Shown piece after piece: positions 46,785-54,926 of a DNA stretch of 64,000 nucleotides. The notes beneath the pieces were generated by a model that was not told the origin of the DNA, made no database searches, and worked only from the letters and a program-made list of their open reading frames with translations. The DNA lies in the NCBI GenBank assembly GCA_031548005.1, contig JAVBRK010000073.1, forward strand, positions 8,963-72,962. The letters are read 5' to 3'. Numbering within the stretch: the stretch's first letter is position 1; every line of letters begins with the position of its first letter. The translations under genes were made by a program, and so were the position numbers. This DNA comes from BNXB01 sp031548005. GTDB lineage: Bacteria; Bacteroidota; Bacteroidia; Bacteroidales; Azobacteroidaceae.

Positions 46785-47234
46785 TTAGAATGGCAAACCA
46801 TCATCAGAATCGTTATTATTATCATTGAGATTGTTCCCATGAAAACACTCTTGTGGTATTTCCGTTGCAATACCATTTTTAATAAAAAGTGTAACTGTTG
46901 CTGGACAGTCATGCATGTCAAAATGGTAAACAAATATTACATCGGAGAATTTTTCACTCACCATTATTATTAAATCCGGGACACCGTAGTTTGCTGTTAC
47001 AAATTCAATTGTATTTATGTTGGGGCTCTTCTGGAAGAAAGCATTCCACTTTGCACCCCAATTATCATAATTCCAACCACTGTTTTCCCCATTATCTGGA
47101 CTTGGAATGATTTTATTAAAATCAATGTATTTGTATCCGTCTTCATCGGATTTCCCTCTTAGGAAGCATCTTACTTCCATTACTCGATTATCTTCACCGA
47201 AGATTTCAAGTTTGTTAAATAATTTCTCACTCAT
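46785..47234 (-). CDS. Api92/YubB-like protein with an SSB-type C-terminal tip
   Basis: The 149-aa protein opens with LFNKLEIFGEDNRVMEV and carries the WGAKWNAFF motif of Api92/YubB (DUF1281) ferredoxin-like proteins found on plasmids and phages. After an Asn/Asp-rich linker it ends DSDDGLPF. That ending resembles the acidic tip of single-strand binding protein (DDDIPF in E. coli), which recruits primase, helicases and repair enzymes. Next to Rep this suggests recruitment of host replication proteins. The fold assignment is tentative; the tail is plain in the sequence. Confidence 0.65.
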   Translation of the reverse strand: MSEKLFNKLEIFGEDNRVMEVRCFLRGKSDEDGYKYIDFNKIIPSPDNGENSGWNYDNWGAKWNAFFQKSPNINTIEFVTANYGVPDLIIMVSEKFSDVIFVYHFDMHDCPATVTLFIKNGIATEIPQECFHGNNLNDNNNDSDDGLPF

Positions 47235-47304
47235 ATTAAAACTTATTTTTATATTATTATTTGAATAGCATAAAAGCTAATCTTCTTTTTAATTCCTGAC
47301 CGGA

Positions 47305-47325
47305 CAAGTACAGTATAGTACACTT
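47305..47325. promoter_or_regulatory. Second ATAGTACACTT motif upstream of the SSB-tailed gene
   Basis: AGTACAGTATAGTACACTT (47307-47325) contains an exact copy of the 11-bp motif before rep, here within a near-palindromic GTACAGTATAGTAC. It lies about 75 nt before the gene at 47234. Confidence 0.4.
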
Positions 47326-47408
47326 ACTAAATAAATAGTATAGTTTTTTTCGGAATTGTGAATAAAAAATTGGAATGAATGAAATTTACATGGAACAAAT
47401 TAAATCTT

Positions 47409-47416
47409 TATCTTTG
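47409..47416 (+). promoter_or_regulatory. -7 element of the DUF2971-DUF4062 pair
   Basis: TATCTTTG matches TAnnTTTG and lies 25 nt before the ATG at 47442. The pair therefore has its own promoter, separate from the rest of the island. Confidence 0.6.
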
Positions 47417-47441
47417 TGGAAATTAAAAATCATTATATACT

Positions 47442-48176
47442 ATGCTTTATAAATTTGCGGGACAAGATGGAATAACAGCAATAATTAGTAATAGGACTTT
47501 AAAATTTGCTACATTAGAAAGCTTTAATGACCCTTTTGAATTTCATTCTGGGTTAATAGAAAAAAGTGTCACATTGGAGCATTGGTTAAAAATCCATATT
47601 TCAAGATTCGGGCGAGAATTAACCGAGGAGGAAATAAAAGTATTTACCGATATTTGGACAAATAACAAACATAAAATTGCAGAAACTATAAATAAAGTTC
47701 TGAAAATAAGATATGATGATACAAGAATGTGTTGTTTTTCTTATAATAAGAATAATTTGCTTATGTGGGGATATTATACTGAAAATCACAAAGGAGCTTG
47801 TTTGATGTTTGATAAAGAAAAGTTAATATCAAAATTCATAGGTGATTGTCTGGTCGGAGACGTCAAATATCAAGATGTAATTGCACCCAAAAGCATTTCA
47901 GATGAAGGATTAGTTGCTCTTGATGATTTGTGTTTAACCAAAAGTAAAGATTGGGCACATGAAGACGAGTTTAGAATAGTAATAGGTTCTAACCCAGAAG
48001 AGTTTCAAGAATATCCTCCAGATGCGTTAATAGGAGTGGTTTTTGGAGATAAATCTACAAAGGAATTTAAAACTAAGATTAAAGAAATTTTGAAAAATAA
48101 AAAATGGACATGGGTAAAAACTTATGAGATGAAAATATCTGACACTAAATTTGAATTAGAAGAAGTTCAACTATAA
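47442..48176 (+). CDS. DUF2971-family protein, putative defence effector
   Basis: The 244-aa protein follows the DUF2971 pattern: MLYKFAGQDGITAIISNRTL near the start, TLESFNDPFEFHS, CCFSYNKNNLLMWGYYTENHKGACLMFD in the middle (given here as the LMWGYY and HKGACLMFD parts) and WAHEDEFRIVIG near the end. DUF2971 proteins are often found in defence islands, and the E-x-E in the last motif could be catalytic, as in ADP-ribosyltransferases, but that is inference. It is followed 42 nt later by a DUF4062 gene, with no terminator between. Confidence 0.75.
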   Translation: MLYKFAGQDGITAIISNRTLKFATLESFNDPFEFHSGLIEKSVTLEHWLKIHISRFGRELTEEEIKVFTDIWTNNKHKIAETINKVLKIRYDDTRMCCFSYNKNNLLMWGYYTENHKGACLMFDKEKLISKFIGDCLVGDVKYQDVIAPKSISDEGLVALDDLCLTKSKDWAHEDEFRIVIGSNPEEFQEYPPDALIGVVFGDKSTKEFKTKIKEILKNKKWTWVKTYEMKISDTKFELEEVQL

Positions 48177-48218
48177 TAGAAATGTAAAATAAATAGTTAT
48201 TATCTGAAAATACAAAAT

Positions 48219-49253
48219 ATGATTAAAAGGTATCAGGTATTTATTAGTTCAACTTATTCCGACTTAAAAGAGGAACGCAGTACAGTTATGCAAGCTATTA
48301 TGTCTATGGATTGTATTCCAGCTGGAATGGAATTGTTTCCAGCTATAGATGAAGAACAATTCAATTTCATAAAAAGAATAATTGATGATTGTGATTATTA
48401 TATATTGATTATAGGAGGAAGATATGGTTCTATAAGTGATGATGGTATTAGTTACACCGAAAAAGAGTATGATTATGCTATCTCTCGTCAAATTCCAGTA
48501 ATGACATTTCTTCACAAGGATATAGGTAAAATACCCAGAGAAAAAACAGATACACAACCAGAACTAATAAAAAAATTACAGGATTTTCAAGAGAAGGCAA
48601 AAAAAGGTAGACTTGTAAAATTTTGGTCTAATGCTGCTGAATTAACAGGAATAGTGGCAATTAGTTTGATGCAGACAATAAAAACTTATCCCCAAATTGG
48701 CTGGGTTAGAGCGAACTTATCAACCAGTGCTGAATCATTACAGGAAATTAATGAACTTCGTAAACAATTAGCAGACCTTGAAGCCTATAAGTCAGCAATA
48801 GAAAAAGAAAAGATTCTTCTTAATAGTGGTTTTATTAAAAATTTGGCTGGATTAGATAAAAGCATTGAAATTAAAGATATAGCAATTTATAATAATTATG
48901 GTAAACAAGGTAGAATGGAGTATGAATGGAAAATAGAAATTACATTAGAACAGATTTTTGCCATAATAGCACCTAAAATTATGTATCCTTCGGTTAAAGA
49001 AACCCAAGTCAAAACCCATTTAATGAATGCTCTTTTTAGCATGGCAACAAAAAACATCAAACTGGAAAAGAAAGACTTCTATACACCACGAATGGATATT
49101 AGTTATGTGAATATTGTAAAAATTCAATTCGCTGCTTTAGGTTTAATTGAAATATATACAGAAAAGACTGAAAAAGGTAACACAATTTCATGTTGGAGAT
49201 TAACTGAAAAAGGTAATGTTACAATGATGCAACTTCTTACTCTAAAGAAATAG
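48219..49253 (+). CDS. DUF4062-domain protein with coiled coil and C-terminal winged helix
   Basis: The 344-aa protein begins with the DUF4062 signature YQVFISSTYSDLKEERSTV, a flavodoxin/TIR-like fold that often sits at the N-terminus of NLR-type or other defence proteins (CDYYILIIGGRYGS and GISYTEKEYDYA follow). A coiled coil covers residues 175-205. The C-terminal 120 residues, IVKIQFAALGLIEIYTE and WRLTEKG, look like a winged helix. A sensing or scaffolding role together with the DUF2971 protein is likely by context only. Confidence 0.75.
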   Translation: MIKRYQVFISSTYSDLKEERSTVMQAIMSMDCIPAGMELFPAIDEEQFNFIKRIIDDCDYYILIIGGRYGSISDDGISYTEKEYDYAISRQIPVMTFLHKDIGKIPREKTDTQPELIKKLQDFQEKAKKGRLVKFWSNAAELTGIVAISLMQTIKTYPQIGWVRANLSTSAESLQEINELRKQLADLEAYKSAIEKEKILLNSGFIKNLAGLDKSIEIKDIAIYNNYGKQGRMEYEWKIEITLEQIFAIIAPKIMYPSVKETQVKTHLMNALFSMATKNIKLEKKDFYTPRMDISYVNIVKIQFAALGLIEIYTEKTEKGNTISCWRLTEKGNVTMMQLLTLKK

Positions 49254-49269
49254 TATTCAAATTATCTGT

Positions 49270-49358
49270 TCATAAAAAATTTACCCCCGGATAGTTCAAA
49301 AAATCAATTATCTTCTTAAAATCATCAATGAATTTGTTAGATAATGTGATAGGGAGTT
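49270..49358 (-). other. Open frame that would be the integrase tail in the circular island
   Basis: If the CAACTAAA ends are joined as in excision, the integrase frame leaves the core as SLVELPITLSNKF, continues in frame through IDDFKKIIDFL, and stops after NYPGVNFL at 49270. That is 29 codons without interruption. In the integrated state this stretch is cut off from its gene. The frame is open also on the chromosomal side of the core, and the region is AT-rich, so chance cannot be excluded. Confidence 0.4.
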
Positions 49359-49374
49359 CAACTAAATCGAAAGA
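49359..49374 (+). other. Putative right attachment site (attR)
   Basis: CAACTAAAtcGAAAGA matches the tRNA-end copy at 14 of 16 positions. The bases to its right would be the original sequence after tRNA-fMet. Confidence 0.6.
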
Positions 49375-49405
49375 AAGCGTCCCCAAAAGGATGCTTTCTT
49401 TTTTT
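49370..49405 (+). terminator. Displaced native terminator of tRNA-fMet
   Basis: AAAGAAAGCGTCC (49370-49382) pairs with GGATGCTTTCTTT (49389-49401) through 13 bp with one G-U, around CCAAAA, followed by a T-run. Placed right after attR, it would directly follow the tRNA once the island is removed. It now also stops read-through from the DUF4062 gene. Confidence 0.85.
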
Positions 49406-49565
49406 ATCAAGCCAAGTCTTTGTAAGCCGGCTTTAGAGTACCTCGCCTTTTTAATAATTATTCAGAACAATTAAAGCTTCGGAATAAAACTTTTATTCAT
49501 ACCTATCTGTTCTTTTATTCAAAGAGGGATAATGATATGATTATAAATAACAAAACTCCTATTTT

Positions 49566-50417
49566 ATGAAACTTCTGAAATACACCCCTATTTTTTGGAT
49601 GCTCACTATAAATTTACTTATCGGAGCAGGCCTATCATCTTGTGATGACGACGACAATAAATCAGCTCAGGTTATATGGGTCATCGACCTGAACTCGAAA
49701 CTTGAAAATCCGGGAGTAGATGGACGAGATGAAACCGGAACCTTACAAATGACTTTATATAACGACAACTCTTTAGTCTATTCTTTTCAGGTCAACAACC
49801 TGAAATCAGGAGATGTACTGACCATGGCGCATATTCATGCCGGAGACCCCCTGACAAACGGACCAGTGGTTCTGGATTTCAATCCTGTATTCTCCGGAAA
49901 TTCAGCCTCCGGAACACTGATGCCCCGGGAGTCTTTTATCGACAGCTTGTTAAACAGCCAGGTGGAACTTTATTTTAATATCCATTCTCAACAAGTACCG
50001 GGAGGTTTGCTGCGCGGACAGGTAAATTCCGATATCCTGCTGGCATCTGACATAACCCTGGATGGAGCCAGTGAAGTTCCTCCGGTCTCGACATCGGCTA
50101 CAGGAATGGCCTCCGTTCGATTAGCAAGCAACAAACAGCTTTATTCAAAAGTAATGGTTTCCGGACTGGAATCCGGCGACTCCTGGACGGCTGCTCACAT
50201 CCATACGGGAGCATCCGGACAAAACGGAGCAGTTCTGGTTCCATTATGTGATAATGAATCGGATTTCGGAGTTAAAAAGATTACAACACTCAGTAATGAA
50301 ACAATCAATACATTACTAAAAGACAGTACATACATTAATGCACATTCTGTACTACATTCTTCGGGGACTATTCGTGGACAAGTAAAAAATGAGAGTAAAT
50401 TCCACTACCACTATTAA
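49566..50417 (+). CDS. Lipoprotein with two CHRD domains
   Basis: The 283-aa protein has a signal peptide with lipobox LSSC (near residue 26) and a DDDDN linker. Two CHRD domains follow (about 35-155 and 160-278). Each carries the AHIHAGDP / AHIHTGASG motif and ends with GGLLRGQVN / SGTIRGQVK. CHRD domains are beta-rich and of unclear biochemical role; they are named after chordin. No partner gene is adjacent. Confidence 0.88.
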   Translation: MKLLKYTPIFWMLTINLLIGAGLSSCDDDDNKSAQVIWVIDLNSKLENPGVDGRDETGTLQMTLYNDNSLVYSFQVNNLKSGDVLTMAHIHAGDPLTNGPVVLDFNPVFSGNSASGTLMPRESFIDSLLNSQVELYFNIHSQQVPGGLLRGQVNSDILLASDITLDGASEVPPVSTSATGMASVRLASNKQLYSKVMVSGLESGDSWTAAHIHTGASGQNGAVLVPLCDNESDFGVKKITTLSNETINTLLKDSTYINAHSVLHSSGTIRGQVKNESKFHYHY

Positions 50418-50478
50418 TTAAGTTTCCTGTAATTTTAAGTATTTCTGTGTTTTCGGGGGTGAATTCCAATTCACCCTC

Positions 50479-50508
50479 TTTGTTTTTAATAAAAAAGCCG
50501 TACCTTTG
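50479..50508 (+). promoter_or_regulatory. Promoter of tmRNA
   Basis: TTTG (50479-50482) and TACCTTTG (50501-50508) are 18 nt apart. The mature tmRNA starts 14 nt later. Confidence 0.8.
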
Positions 50509-50521
50509 CAGGGCAAATCAT

Positions 50522-50918
50522 GGGGCTGACTGGTTTTGACAGCGGGTAGAAGTGGTTTGTAAGCATGCAGTGCGTCGTTGTCCGGCACTATAATCTCGGG
50601 TGATGAACATTTAACTGGCGAAAATAATTACGCTCTCGCTGCTTAATCGAATAATAGTAGATTTCAAGCTTCATCCTTACACCAGGTGTTTGGACGAGAT
50701 GCCACCCGGAAGCTCTGGCTTCGAAGCAATCCGAACCGGTGGCACAGCAATATCGAAGATAGTTTGAAGTAAGCCCCGGGCTTCAGGCGAAAATTAGAGG
50801 ATAAGCCTGTCGTTGGTGGCTTCGGTCTTGCGACAGGTCGAAAATGAAGGCGAAGATAAGCATGTAGAAAGCAGATTAGTTCCTCGTTTGGACGAGGGTT
50901 CGAGTCCCTCCAGCTCCA
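50522..50918 (+). ncRNA. ssrA: Transfer-messenger RNA (ssrA)
   Basis: tmRNA frees stalled ribosomes and tags the nascent protein for degradation. The 5' end GGGGCTGACTGGTTTTGACAG and the 3' end GGTTCGAGTCCCTCCAGCTCC with discriminator A form the tRNA-like domain (GGGGCTG pairs with CAGCTCC). The tag frame at 50617-50646 encodes GENNYALAA and then TAA, the Bacteroides-type tag (AGENNYALAA including the charged Ala). Several pseudoknot arms fill 50680-50880. CCA is not encoded. The one-piece form is intact. Confidence 0.96.
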
Positions 50919-50942
50919 CAAAGCAATCATGAAAATCAAATT

Positions 50943-50977
50943 AAAATCCTGTAATTCTTTGATTTACAGGATTTTTT
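50943..50977 (+). terminator. Terminator of tmRNA
   Basis: AAAATCCTGTAA (50943-50954) pairs with TTACAGGATTTT (50964-50975), followed by TT. It lies 25 nt after the tmRNA end. Confidence 0.88.
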
Positions 50978-51083
50978 ATTTTTATAATCAAATAAATTAT
51001 ACATTATATTTTGAACAGAATCCGTACACAATAAAGATATATTTTTACCTTTGTTTCATCTTTTAATCTTTTACCATAATACC

Positions 51084-53588
51084 ATGAAACAACTGTTTTT
51101 TATTTTCATATGCCTGCTTCTACCAGTTCAATTTTCTTTTAGTACTTATTCCGGACGTGTGTTCACCGACCACAATTCTTCCGGTTCTTTTGATAAAGGA
51201 GATACTCCATTATCCAGTATAGTCGTCACCGACGGCCAGAACACCGTCAAAACCGGAAAAGATGGACGATTTACCCTGCCCGGATATGAAAAAACACGGT
51301 TTATAACCATTACCACTCCTGCCGGTTACGAAATCGATAAACACTACATTCCGGTAAACAACTCCATCAAGTCATATGATTTTGTCTTAATCCCCAGCCA
51401 ACGAACAAAACAATCCGACCATTCATTTCTGCAAATAACCGATACAGAAATCCATACACGGGGAGTCGCCAGTAATTGGGTCGGCTACCTGAAGAATTAT
51501 ATTCACAGTGAAAATGCAGCATTCCTCATCCACACCGGGGATATTTGTTATGAAAGCGGACTAAAAAATCATATACAAGTGGTCAATTCCCAAACCATGA
51601 ACTGTCCGGTTTATTACTGCATCGGAAATCATGATCTGGTAAAAGGAGAGTATGGAGAACAGCTTTTCGAATCTATTTATGGTCCTTGTTGGTACTCTTT
51701 TGATGTTGGTAACGTACATTATGTCGTTACCCCCATGGCAGGAGGCGATCATAGTCCAAGCTATACAAAGAAAGAAATTTACCAATGGCTGAAAAATGAC
51801 CTGGCAATGATGCCTCCCGGAAAACAACTGGTCATTTTCAATCATGACATTTTAACAACATCCGATCATTTTCACTTCGGTATCAGCGATACCGAACAGG
51901 TCGATCTGAGGCAATATAATTTAAAAGCCTGGATTTACGGACATTGGCACATCAATTATGTCCGAAATCAAAACGGAATTTATACTACCTGTACTGCTCC
52001 TCTCGATAAAGGAGGGATCGATCACTCGCCCTCTGCATTCCGCGTTATCCGGATGCAAAAAGATACGATTGAAAAGATAAGTCTGCATTATTGTTTTGTT
52101 GATCACCAAACGGTTATAGCCTCGCCTATCGATGGACAAACAGCGGCATTACTCCCCGGCCAGAGCATCCCCTTGTCTGTAAATACATACGATTCAGGTT
52201 GTGAAATCAAGCAGGTAACTTATTCTTTGAAAGAAAAGGATCATTTTGGTACTCCCCAAAATATGACACGAAAAAGCGACTGGAACTGGTATGCGGAAGC
52301 CCATCCTGCAAGCCTGCCATCGGAAACTACGACCATGGAGATACAGGTAACCGCCGAATTTAACGATGGTCATATCTCCATTGCCCAGAGCCGATTCCGG
52401 TACAATCCATCTTTGAAAACAAAAATTGAAACAGGAGAAGCTTGGACTAATCTGTTAAAAAATCCGGCCCATACCGGAGATTCATCCGGTTCATTGGATT
52501 TACCATTACAATTAGCCTGGGTAAAGAATGTCGGGGGTAATATTTTTATGACTTCCCCATTAATAGCCGAACACCGGGTCTTCGTTGCTTCTATCGACGA
52601 TAACTCCTCTAAAAATCAGGGAGTATTTGCATTGGATGATCAAACGGGTAAAATAATCTGGAAATACCCCACCCGCAATTCCATTAAAAATTCCATTGCC
52701 TATGATAACCAAACGGTCTTTGCCCAGGATGCCAACAGTTGGCTGTATGCCATCGATGCTGTTTCCGGAAAGCTGAAATGGGAAAAGCAACTGGATCCGG
52801 CTTCACCCCCTTATCTGGAAGAAGGGCTGATTGCCGGAAATGGAATTGTTTATGCCGGAACAGGAACCGGTTTGGGGGCTTATCACGCTGAAGATGGCCG
52901 GCCACTTTGGGTCAATACAGCATGGAAGAAGCATGAAGCAGCAACAACTACTCTGACTTTAGGAAATAATATACTGACAGCAGGAGCCCAGTGGAAAGCT
53001 CTCTACGGAAACGATTCCCGGACAGGAGAAATGCTCTGGAAGTTAACAAAGGACGGATTAAGCGACCGGGGAGCCTCCACCACATTGCACAATGGCAGAT
53101 TTTATGTCATTTCACGAAATAGCCTGTTTATCATCGAACCGCAAACAGGAGAAATAATATCGCAAAAACAGCTTACGGAATTTAATCTGAATGTGACCTC
53201 CACCCCACTGATTACGGACTCCGAAATTATATTCGGAACCGCTGATAAAGGGATTATAGCTTTAAATAAAGAAGACCTATCCATCAAATGGAATACACCC
53301 GTAAGGCTGTCATTGGTATATACTCCTCCTTATGTTACAGTTCCTTCTGCATCCATAGAGAGTAGCCCCATACTATCAAATGGAATTGTTTATTTCGGAG
53401 CTTCCGATGGCTATTTGTATGGAATAAAAGCCGGAACAGGAGAACCGGTTTGGGAAATGCAAACCGGAGCCCCGGTATTTGCTTCTATGGCTATTTCCGG
53501 AAATCTCCTCATTGCCGTTGATTTTTCCGGGAATGTTTATGCTTTTACGGGAAAGGACTTAATCCATCGGAACTTCAATCAAGAGTAA
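51084..53588 (+). CDS. Secreted calcineurin-like phosphoesterase fused to a PQQ-type beta-propeller
   Basis: I start at the ATG at 51084 (MKQLFFIFICLLLPVQFSFS signal), 834 aa. After a small beta-sandwich (residues 25-105, SGRVFTDHNSSGSFDKGD) comes a metallophosphatase: ITDTEIH, HTGDICY, GNHDLV, NHDI and YGHWHINY provide the metal ligands. The C-terminal half (about 460-834) has PQQ-type repeats such as GVFALDDQTGKIIWKY and WLYAIDAVSGKLKWE. It is an exported phosphoesterase that perhaps acts on envelope or extracellular phosphate esters. A TACCTTTG -7 element is at 51047-51054. Confidence 0.88.
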   Translation: MKQLFFIFICLLLPVQFSFSTYSGRVFTDHNSSGSFDKGDTPLSSIVVTDGQNTVKTGKDGRFTLPGYEKTRFITITTPAGYEIDKHYIPVNNSIKSYDFVLIPSQRTKQSDHSFLQITDTEIHTRGVASNWVGYLKNYIHSENAAFLIHTGDICYESGLKNHIQVVNSQTMNCPVYYCIGNHDLVKGEYGEQLFESIYGPCWYSFDVGNVHYVVTPMAGGDHSPSYTKKEIYQWLKNDLAMMPPGKQLVIFNHDILTTSDHFHFGISDTEQVDLRQYNLKAWIYGHWHINYVRNQNGIYTTCTAPLDKGGIDHSPSAFRVIRMQKDTIEKISLHYCFVDHQTVIASPIDGQTAALLPGQSIPLSVNTYDSGCEIKQVTYSLKEKDHFGTPQNMTRKSDWNWYAEAHPASLPSETTTMEIQVTAEFNDGHISIAQSRFRYNPSLKTKIETGEAWTNLLKNPAHTGDSSGSLDLPLQLAWVKNVGGNIFMTSPLIAEHRVFVASIDDNSSKNQGVFALDDQTGKIIWKYPTRNSIKNSIAYDNQTVFAQDANSWLYAIDAVSGKLKWEKQLDPASPPYLEEGLIAGNGIVYAGTGTGLGAYHAEDGRPLWVNTAWKKHEAATTTLTLGNNILTAGAQWKALYGNDSRTGEMLWKLTKDGLSDRGASTTLHNGRFYVISRNSLFIIEPQTGEIISQKQLTEFNLNVTSTPLITDSEIIFGTADKGIIALNKEDLSIKWNTPVRLSLVYTPPYVTVPSASIESSPILSNGIVYFGASDGYLYGIKAGTGEPVWEMQTGAPVFASMAISGNLLIAVDFSGNVYAFTGKDLIHRNFNQE

Positions 53589-53599
53589 CCTGGAATCTT

Positions 53600-53734
53600 T
53601 CAGTATTTTTTGTCGATCTGGTCTGTTTCCCAAAATCCGGCCCCATCGCGTTTATCCAGCAAATTTCCTTCAACAGAAACTCGTCTTTCGATCACAAAGA
53701 CATAAACTCCGGCGTTTTTCAGATGTGTAAGCAT
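53600..53734 (-). pseudogene. Remnant of a pirin-family gene (C-terminal part)
   Basis: A 44-codon frame reads LTHLKNAGVYVFVIERR, then SVEGNLLDKRDGAGFWETD and a stop. This follows the conserved C-terminal cupin strand and RDG(I/A)G motif of pirin/YhhW proteins, which are about 230 aa. No upstream part is left and GE-like residues are replaced (IERR). I call it a decayed gene end. It is the only coding trace in the 264-nt gap before fecR. Confidence 0.55.
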
Positions 53735-53745
53735 GTTTTAGAGAA

Positions 53746-53761
53746 TATGTTATGCAACATA
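53746..53761. promoter_or_regulatory. Second copy of the TATGTTATRCAACATA palindrome
   Basis: TATGTTATGCAACATA differs by one base from the copy at 35758-35773. It lies 107 nt before fecR and 12 nt beyond the pirin remnant. Confidence 0.35.
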
Positions 53762-53852
53762 CATTTTTCAAGGAGTAGTTCACAGGACTTTTAACGTCAT
53801 AATAATATAAAGAATAATGCAAATGTCACATCCTTGAAGCAAGAAAGCAATT

Positions 53853-54893
53853 ATGATGAACATTCATATTGAAAATCAACTGATTATTAAATATCTGAGA
53901 CACCGACTCTCAGAAGAGGAAAGTGCGTTGATGACCGACTGGCTTAAAAGCGATCCGTCCAACCAGGACTTTCTGTTTAGTCTGGAAGAATTGTATTGGG
54001 CTAATCAAATGCAGGAAATGCAACAGTTGGCCGACACCAACAACGAGTGGAAAAAGTTGGAAGAGCAAATTTTTTCCAAACAAAAAAATAATGATCATAA
54101 AGGAACGATCGTTCATCGTCTGAGCACCATTCTCAGATACGCAGCAGTTGTCATCATCGCATCGGGTCTTTCATTCATAATTTTACAAACAGATATTTTT
54201 AAGACCGGGAAAAAGCAGACTCCGGAGAACTATGTTACCGTGGTTACTAAAAAAGGAGAGCGTTCACAATTGATTTTACCCGACGGAACAAAAGTCTGGA
54301 TCAATGCTAACTCCTCCCTGTCGTATAATACCGACCCGGCATCCGAACGTCAACTGAAGTTATCAGGAGAAGCGTATTTTGAAGTCACCAAAGACGAACA
54401 CCATCCGTTTGTAGTTTCTACATCATTGCTAAAAATCAAAGTTTTAGGCACAAAATTCAATCTGAGAGCATTTGAAGAGGAGGAGGAAGTACAGGCAACA
54501 CTTTATGAAGGTCTGGTCGCTGCCAGTATTCCGGGTAAAAAATTCGAAAAAGATATTTTTCTGAAGCCGGGCGAACAATTAATTTACGGAAATAATACGG
54601 ATCTGACTGTCGACCTGGTTACCAGCAAAGACGATATTAAATGGAAAGAAGGAATTTACTATTTCAAGAAGCAAAAGCTACGAAGTATTGTGCGAAGCCT
54701 CGAGCGCAGTTTTAACATACAAATTACAATTGATGATCCAAAACTCTCACAGGAAGAATTTACCTGTGAATTTGAGAAAGCCGAGAACTTGGTCGATATC
54801 CTGAATATCCTGAAAATGACACAAAAATTAGATTATTCAATTACAGGATCGAACGTCAGGATCTTTTCCAAATGCAATACAATTTCCAATTAA
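53853..54893 (+). CDS. FecR-family anti-sigma factor
   Basis: The 346-aa protein has an N-terminal cytoplasmic part (residues 1-85, LSEEESALMTDWLKSDPSNQDF), one membrane helix (about 92-112) and a periplasmic FecR domain (TKKGERSQLILPDGTKVWINANSSLSY, here GERSQLILPDGTKVW). A C-terminal DUF4974-type end completes it. It should hold an ECF sigma factor and be released on a signal from the SusC-like receptor encoded next. The matching sigma gene is not next to it but at 62626, at the far end of the locus. Confidence 0.93.
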   Translation: MMNIHIENQLIIKYLRHRLSEEESALMTDWLKSDPSNQDFLFSLEELYWANQMQEMQQLADTNNEWKKLEEQIFSKQKNNDHKGTIVHRLSTILRYAAVVIIASGLSFIILQTDIFKTGKKQTPENYVTVVTKKGERSQLILPDGTKVWINANSSLSYNTDPASERQLKLSGEAYFEVTKDEHHPFVVSTSLLKIKVLGTKFNLRAFEEEEEVQATLYEGLVAASIPGKKFEKDIFLKPGEQLIYGNNTDLTVDLVTSKDDIKWKEGIYYFKKQKLRSIVRSLERSFNIQITIDDPKLSQEEFTCEFEKAENLVDILNILKMTQKLDYSITGSNVRIFSKCNTISN

Positions 54894-54926
54894 AGAACCT
54901 AAATGAACAGTTAATAATTTAAATCT

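Noticed and set aside
50897..50918. tmRNA 3' end as the right attachment site of the island
   Set aside because: The shared GGTTCGAGTCC is only the general T-arm consensus; the CAACTAAA...GAAAGA copy at 49359 fits better with the displaced terminator.
50664..50939. 91-codon open frame on the minus strand (WSWRDSNPRPNEE)
   Set aside because: It is the reverse strand of the tmRNA gene; such frames ending or starting in T-arm sequence are classic artefacts.
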